Part shown: positions 63,001 through 64,000 of the stretch, one piece after another | Layout: each line of letters begins with the position of its first letter | How positions within the stretch are numbered: position 1 is the stretch's first letter | From: PFJX01 sp964393825 | GTDB lineage: Bacteria; Pseudomonadota; Gammaproteobacteria; Burkholderiales; Thiobacillaceae | Length of the DNA: 64,000 nucleotides | Reading direction: 5' to 3' | Assembly (NCBI GenBank): GCA_964393825.1 | Contig: CAYMUY010000015.1 | Span: 1-64,000 of the forward strand | Notes under the pieces: model-generated | Told to the model about the DNA's origin: nothing | What the model saw: only the letters and a program-made list of their open reading frames with translations | Database searches by the model: none | Made by a program: the position numbers and the translations under genes

Positions 63001-63348
63001 TTCCCCGGTCACTGGGCCACCGGCCAGGCCTTCACCGCCACCTCGATGATCGGCGTCATCGCCCTGGCCGGGGTGGTGGTGCGCAACTCCCTGCTGCTGA
63101 TCGACTTCATCCTCGACTACCGCAAGCAGGGCTATGGCCTGGAGGAAGCCGTCACGGAAGCCGGCGCCGTGCGTTTCCGTCCGATTCTGCTCACTGCCCT
63201 GGCCATCATCGCCGGCTCCGCCATCATGGTCACCGATCCGGTGTTCGGCGGCTTGGCGGTCAGCCTGATCTTCGGTACCTTCGCCTCCACCGCGCTGACC
63301 CTGGTGGTCATCCCCCTGCTGTACCTGCTATGGCAGCGGAGCCGTTAG
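60079..63348 (+). CDS. RND-family efflux permease (AcrB superfamily)
   Basis: This 1089-aa inner-membrane pump has 12 helices and two large periplasmic loops. The helix-4 proton relay is in LGLLVDDSIVVIENIHRHLH, and the N-terminal porter region starts GASAEEVDNLIVKPLEAI. RFRPILLTALAIIAGSAIM is the C-terminal conserved region. It does not carry the CusA metal-site methionines in an obvious way, so substrate is open; it may be sulfur-related given the SqrR/BigR-like regulator. GAGGAGC lies just upstream of the ATG. Confidence 0.93.
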   Translation: MSEHNTIMNIAGRLAGNFLESKITPLMILALFMLGAMALLMTPREYNPQIVVPAASIIVTKPGASAEEVDNLIVKPLEAIMHSQYGVDHTFGYAANDYGVVTVQFKVGQNQEDSLVKLYNQLMQNMDRMPPGANDPIVKPINVDDVPILTLTLSSASHDERTLREVGARLLEHLRNVPGVSFSQLVGGRAPALNVWIDPLRLAAAGLSLDRVDQALRGANVSAPLGNLTQSNQSHPLRLDGFLGNAREVGAIVVGASQGRPVYLKDIARIEDGSADVEESSWIGFGPAAKTSGRAVTPAVTLAIAKKAGTNGVTVSGAVLEKLEQLRRQAVPQGIDITITRDDGERADAAVNLLVEHLGIAIFTVILLMWWFLGWREAGIVTMTIPLILFIVLAVGFLFGQTINRITLFALILALGLLVDDSIVVIENIHRHLHHGKVKMEQFGQTLVTATNEIGNPTNVATVAVMLAFIPMAFVTGMMGPFMRPIPINVPVAMLASLFIAYSVVPWAARRVLRGKAKRALEAAETLEDHGHGKQDPLRRAYLATVQPLMVSAFKRNVFFLIVLGLLIGAMVMPAWQFVRPSGLNGPLSPLGVELKMLPNDNTNTMLLQVDMPAGTALAATDQVARAVAATLAKHPHVANFQTFLGIAAPIDFAALVRGDLLKKGENLAQIRVNLIDKHHRDDASHDIANQFDAALKPVRERFPTARIKIYETPPGPPVSSQILAELYGPDYDVLRASALEVNAAFHKVYGLTNVDDSVTADVDGFRVRVDAEKAMLAGVAPAQVAKLLRDYASGFAIGTLHSVETREPMDIRVRLPREQRADPATLMALRIGNAQGAQIPLSAIARVDREVETKPLRGRDQHAQVTVGGEMLQSSPVYAVLALDQMLDGQKLKSGATFTTGNLGFVEAQPKDVVDYTLLWGGEMRLTLDVFRDLGSAFMIALVLIYLLLTAYYKSFMLPVIVMGAIPLTLIGVFPGHWATGQAFTATSMIGVIALAGVVVRNSLLLIDFILDYRKQGYGLEEAVTEAGAVRFRPILLTALAIIAGSAIMVTDPVFGGLAVSLIFGTFASTALTLVVIPLLYLLWQRSR

Positions 63349-63429
63349 TGCTTCAGCACTTACGGATCCGGCGTCCTCCTTGCGGGGAAAGCGCAACGCC
63401 CCTTCCACATCACCCTCAGGAGTCTCTGT

Positions 63430-63660
63430 ATGACCATCGAACGCATCATCCGCATCATGGCCGGCGCCTTCATCCTGCTGTCCCTGGCATTGGCCCACTT
63501 CAGCGGCCAGGCCGATCTCTCCAGCCTGTCCTGGCTCTGGTTCACCGCCTTCATCGGCCTCAACCTGCTGCAATCCGGCTTCACCGGCTTCTGCCCGCCG
63601 GAAAAACTGCTCAAGAAACTCGGCTTCCAGGAAGGCGGCAGCGCCTGCAGCACCAAGTAA
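63430..63660 (+). CDS. DUF2892 membrane protein (YgaP C-terminal-like)
   Basis: This 76-aa protein has two membrane helices and ends GFCPPEKLLKKLGFQEGG, matching the DUF2892 family (membrane part of the rhodanese YgaP). Family members are linked with persulfide or sulfur-stress operons controlled by BigR/YgaV. It follows the RND gene by 81 bases and fits the persulfide-sensing reading of the regulator. A short hairpin (AGTGC-TTCA-GCACT, around the RND stop) lies between. Confidence 0.88.
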   Translation: MTIERIIRIMAGAFILLSLALAHFSGQADLSSLSWLWFTAFIGLNLLQSGFTGFCPPEKLLKKLGFQEGGSACSTK

Positions 63661-63763
63661 GCCCCGGGTTGAAAGAAGGTGGCCGCGCGGTGAAGCGATT
63701 CGCCACGCGGTTTTGCCGTGACCTGGGCGATAATGCTGCCCCGACGCAAAACGGGAGATCGAC

Positions 63764-64000
63764 ATGGGTCTACCGCAACCGAAAGCCGAGCACTACACCT
63801 ACGCCGACTACTGTTCCTGGCCCGACGACTCGCGTTACGAGTTGATCAACGGCGTCGCCTACCCGATGGCGCCGGCACCGACGCGGACGCACCAGAGCCT
63901 GGTCGGTGAATTGTTCCGGCAGATCGCCACCGCGCTCCAGGGCAAGCACTGCCAGCCCTTCGTCGCGCCCTTCGATATTCGTCTGCCCCATGCCGATGAG
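63764..64000 (+). CDS. Uma2-family (DUF820) nuclease-like protein, truncated by window edge
   Basis: The first 79 residues are present: YTYADYCSWPDDSRYELING, then VAYPMAPAPTRTHQSLVGEL and QPFVAPFDIRLPHADE. This is the N-terminal half of the Uma2/DUF820 restriction-endonuclease-like fold; the ELINGVAY motif and the conserved His after it fit. The ATG at 63764 follows GGGAG. The function of the family is not firmly known, and the rest of the gene is outside the window. Confidence 0.8.
   Translation, partial: MGLPQPKAEHYTYADYCSWPDDSRYELINGVAYPMAPAPTRTHQSLVGELFRQIATALQGKHCQPFVAPFDIRLPHADE

Overview
The window is high-G+C bacterial DNA that reads as a chemolithoautotrophic betaproteobacterium able to use sulfur or metals. 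The gpmI-envC-ctpA-moeB order, the DabA/complex-I-like inorganic-carbon uptake operon, the FccB-type flavoprotein, the porin-cytochrome (Mtr) cluster and the ArsR/ArsC/Acr3 set all fit that reading. The species cannot be named from the sequence alone. No rRNA, tRNA, CRISPR array or intact insertion sequence was seen. Genes are tightly packed and no stretch over 300 bases lacks a gene.

Region 1 (1-7.7 kb, + strand) is an extracellular electron-transfer locus. It holds a decaheme OmcA/MtrC-type lipoprotein with a collagen-like N-terminus, a terminator, a small helix-hairpin-helix protein, a SurA/EpsD-like lipoprotein chaperone, a periplasmic decaheme MtrA and the MtrB barrel. Region 2 (7.8-14.1 kb, - strand) is a long arsenic operon: arsR-arsC-acr3, an MBL-fold protein, a GDCC zinc-ribbon protein, a YraQ/ArsP-type permease, an AhpD-like small protein, a redox-disulfide thioredoxin and a thioredoxin-DsbD fusion. 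The arsR promoter contains a perfect inverted repeat, and four of the proteins end in cysteine clusters. Region 3 (14.1-18.4 kb, -) holds housekeeping genes: DUF255, a retropepsin-like protease, dut and coaBC.

Region 4 (18.4-29.8 kb, -) is an inorganic-carbon uptake operon: a SulP transporter, a NuoM-like subunit, DabA, a NuoL-like DabB, and two more antiporter-like subunits, mostly coupled by overlapping stop and start codons. Region 5 (29.9-49.1 kb) contains two paralogous modules. Each has a sigma-54 response regulator and sensor kinase on the - strand, divergent from a sigma-54 promoter (-24/-12) that drives a small Usp-like protein and membrane transporters. Module A leads to a TauE/SafE (TSUP) transporter and a tandem Usp. 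Module B leads to a SulP protein and a SulP-STAS-Usp-Usp fusion. Between the modules lie a gamma-carbonic anhydrase, an OmpR-type two-component system, and an FccB-like flavoprotein/Rieske pair preceded by a PhoB-box-like array of four 7-mers at 11-bp spacing.

Region 6 (49.2-57 kb) holds an epimerase, a ferredoxin-reductase fusion, grxD, and the convergent gpmI-envC-ctpA-hypothetical-moeB operon. Region 7 (57-63.7 kb, +) is an ArsR-family regulator with the cysteine spacing of the persulfide sensors SqrR/BigR. It is followed by a TolC-MFP-RND efflux system and a DUF2892 protein, with three AT-rich inverted repeats as likely operators. A truncated Uma2-family gene runs off the right edge.

The main biological story, partly inferred, is a carbon-acquisition and redox island. 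It combines Dab, three SulP proteins and a gamma-CA, controlled at least in part by duplicated sigma-54 two-component switches, and sits beside sulfide, metal and arsenic functions.
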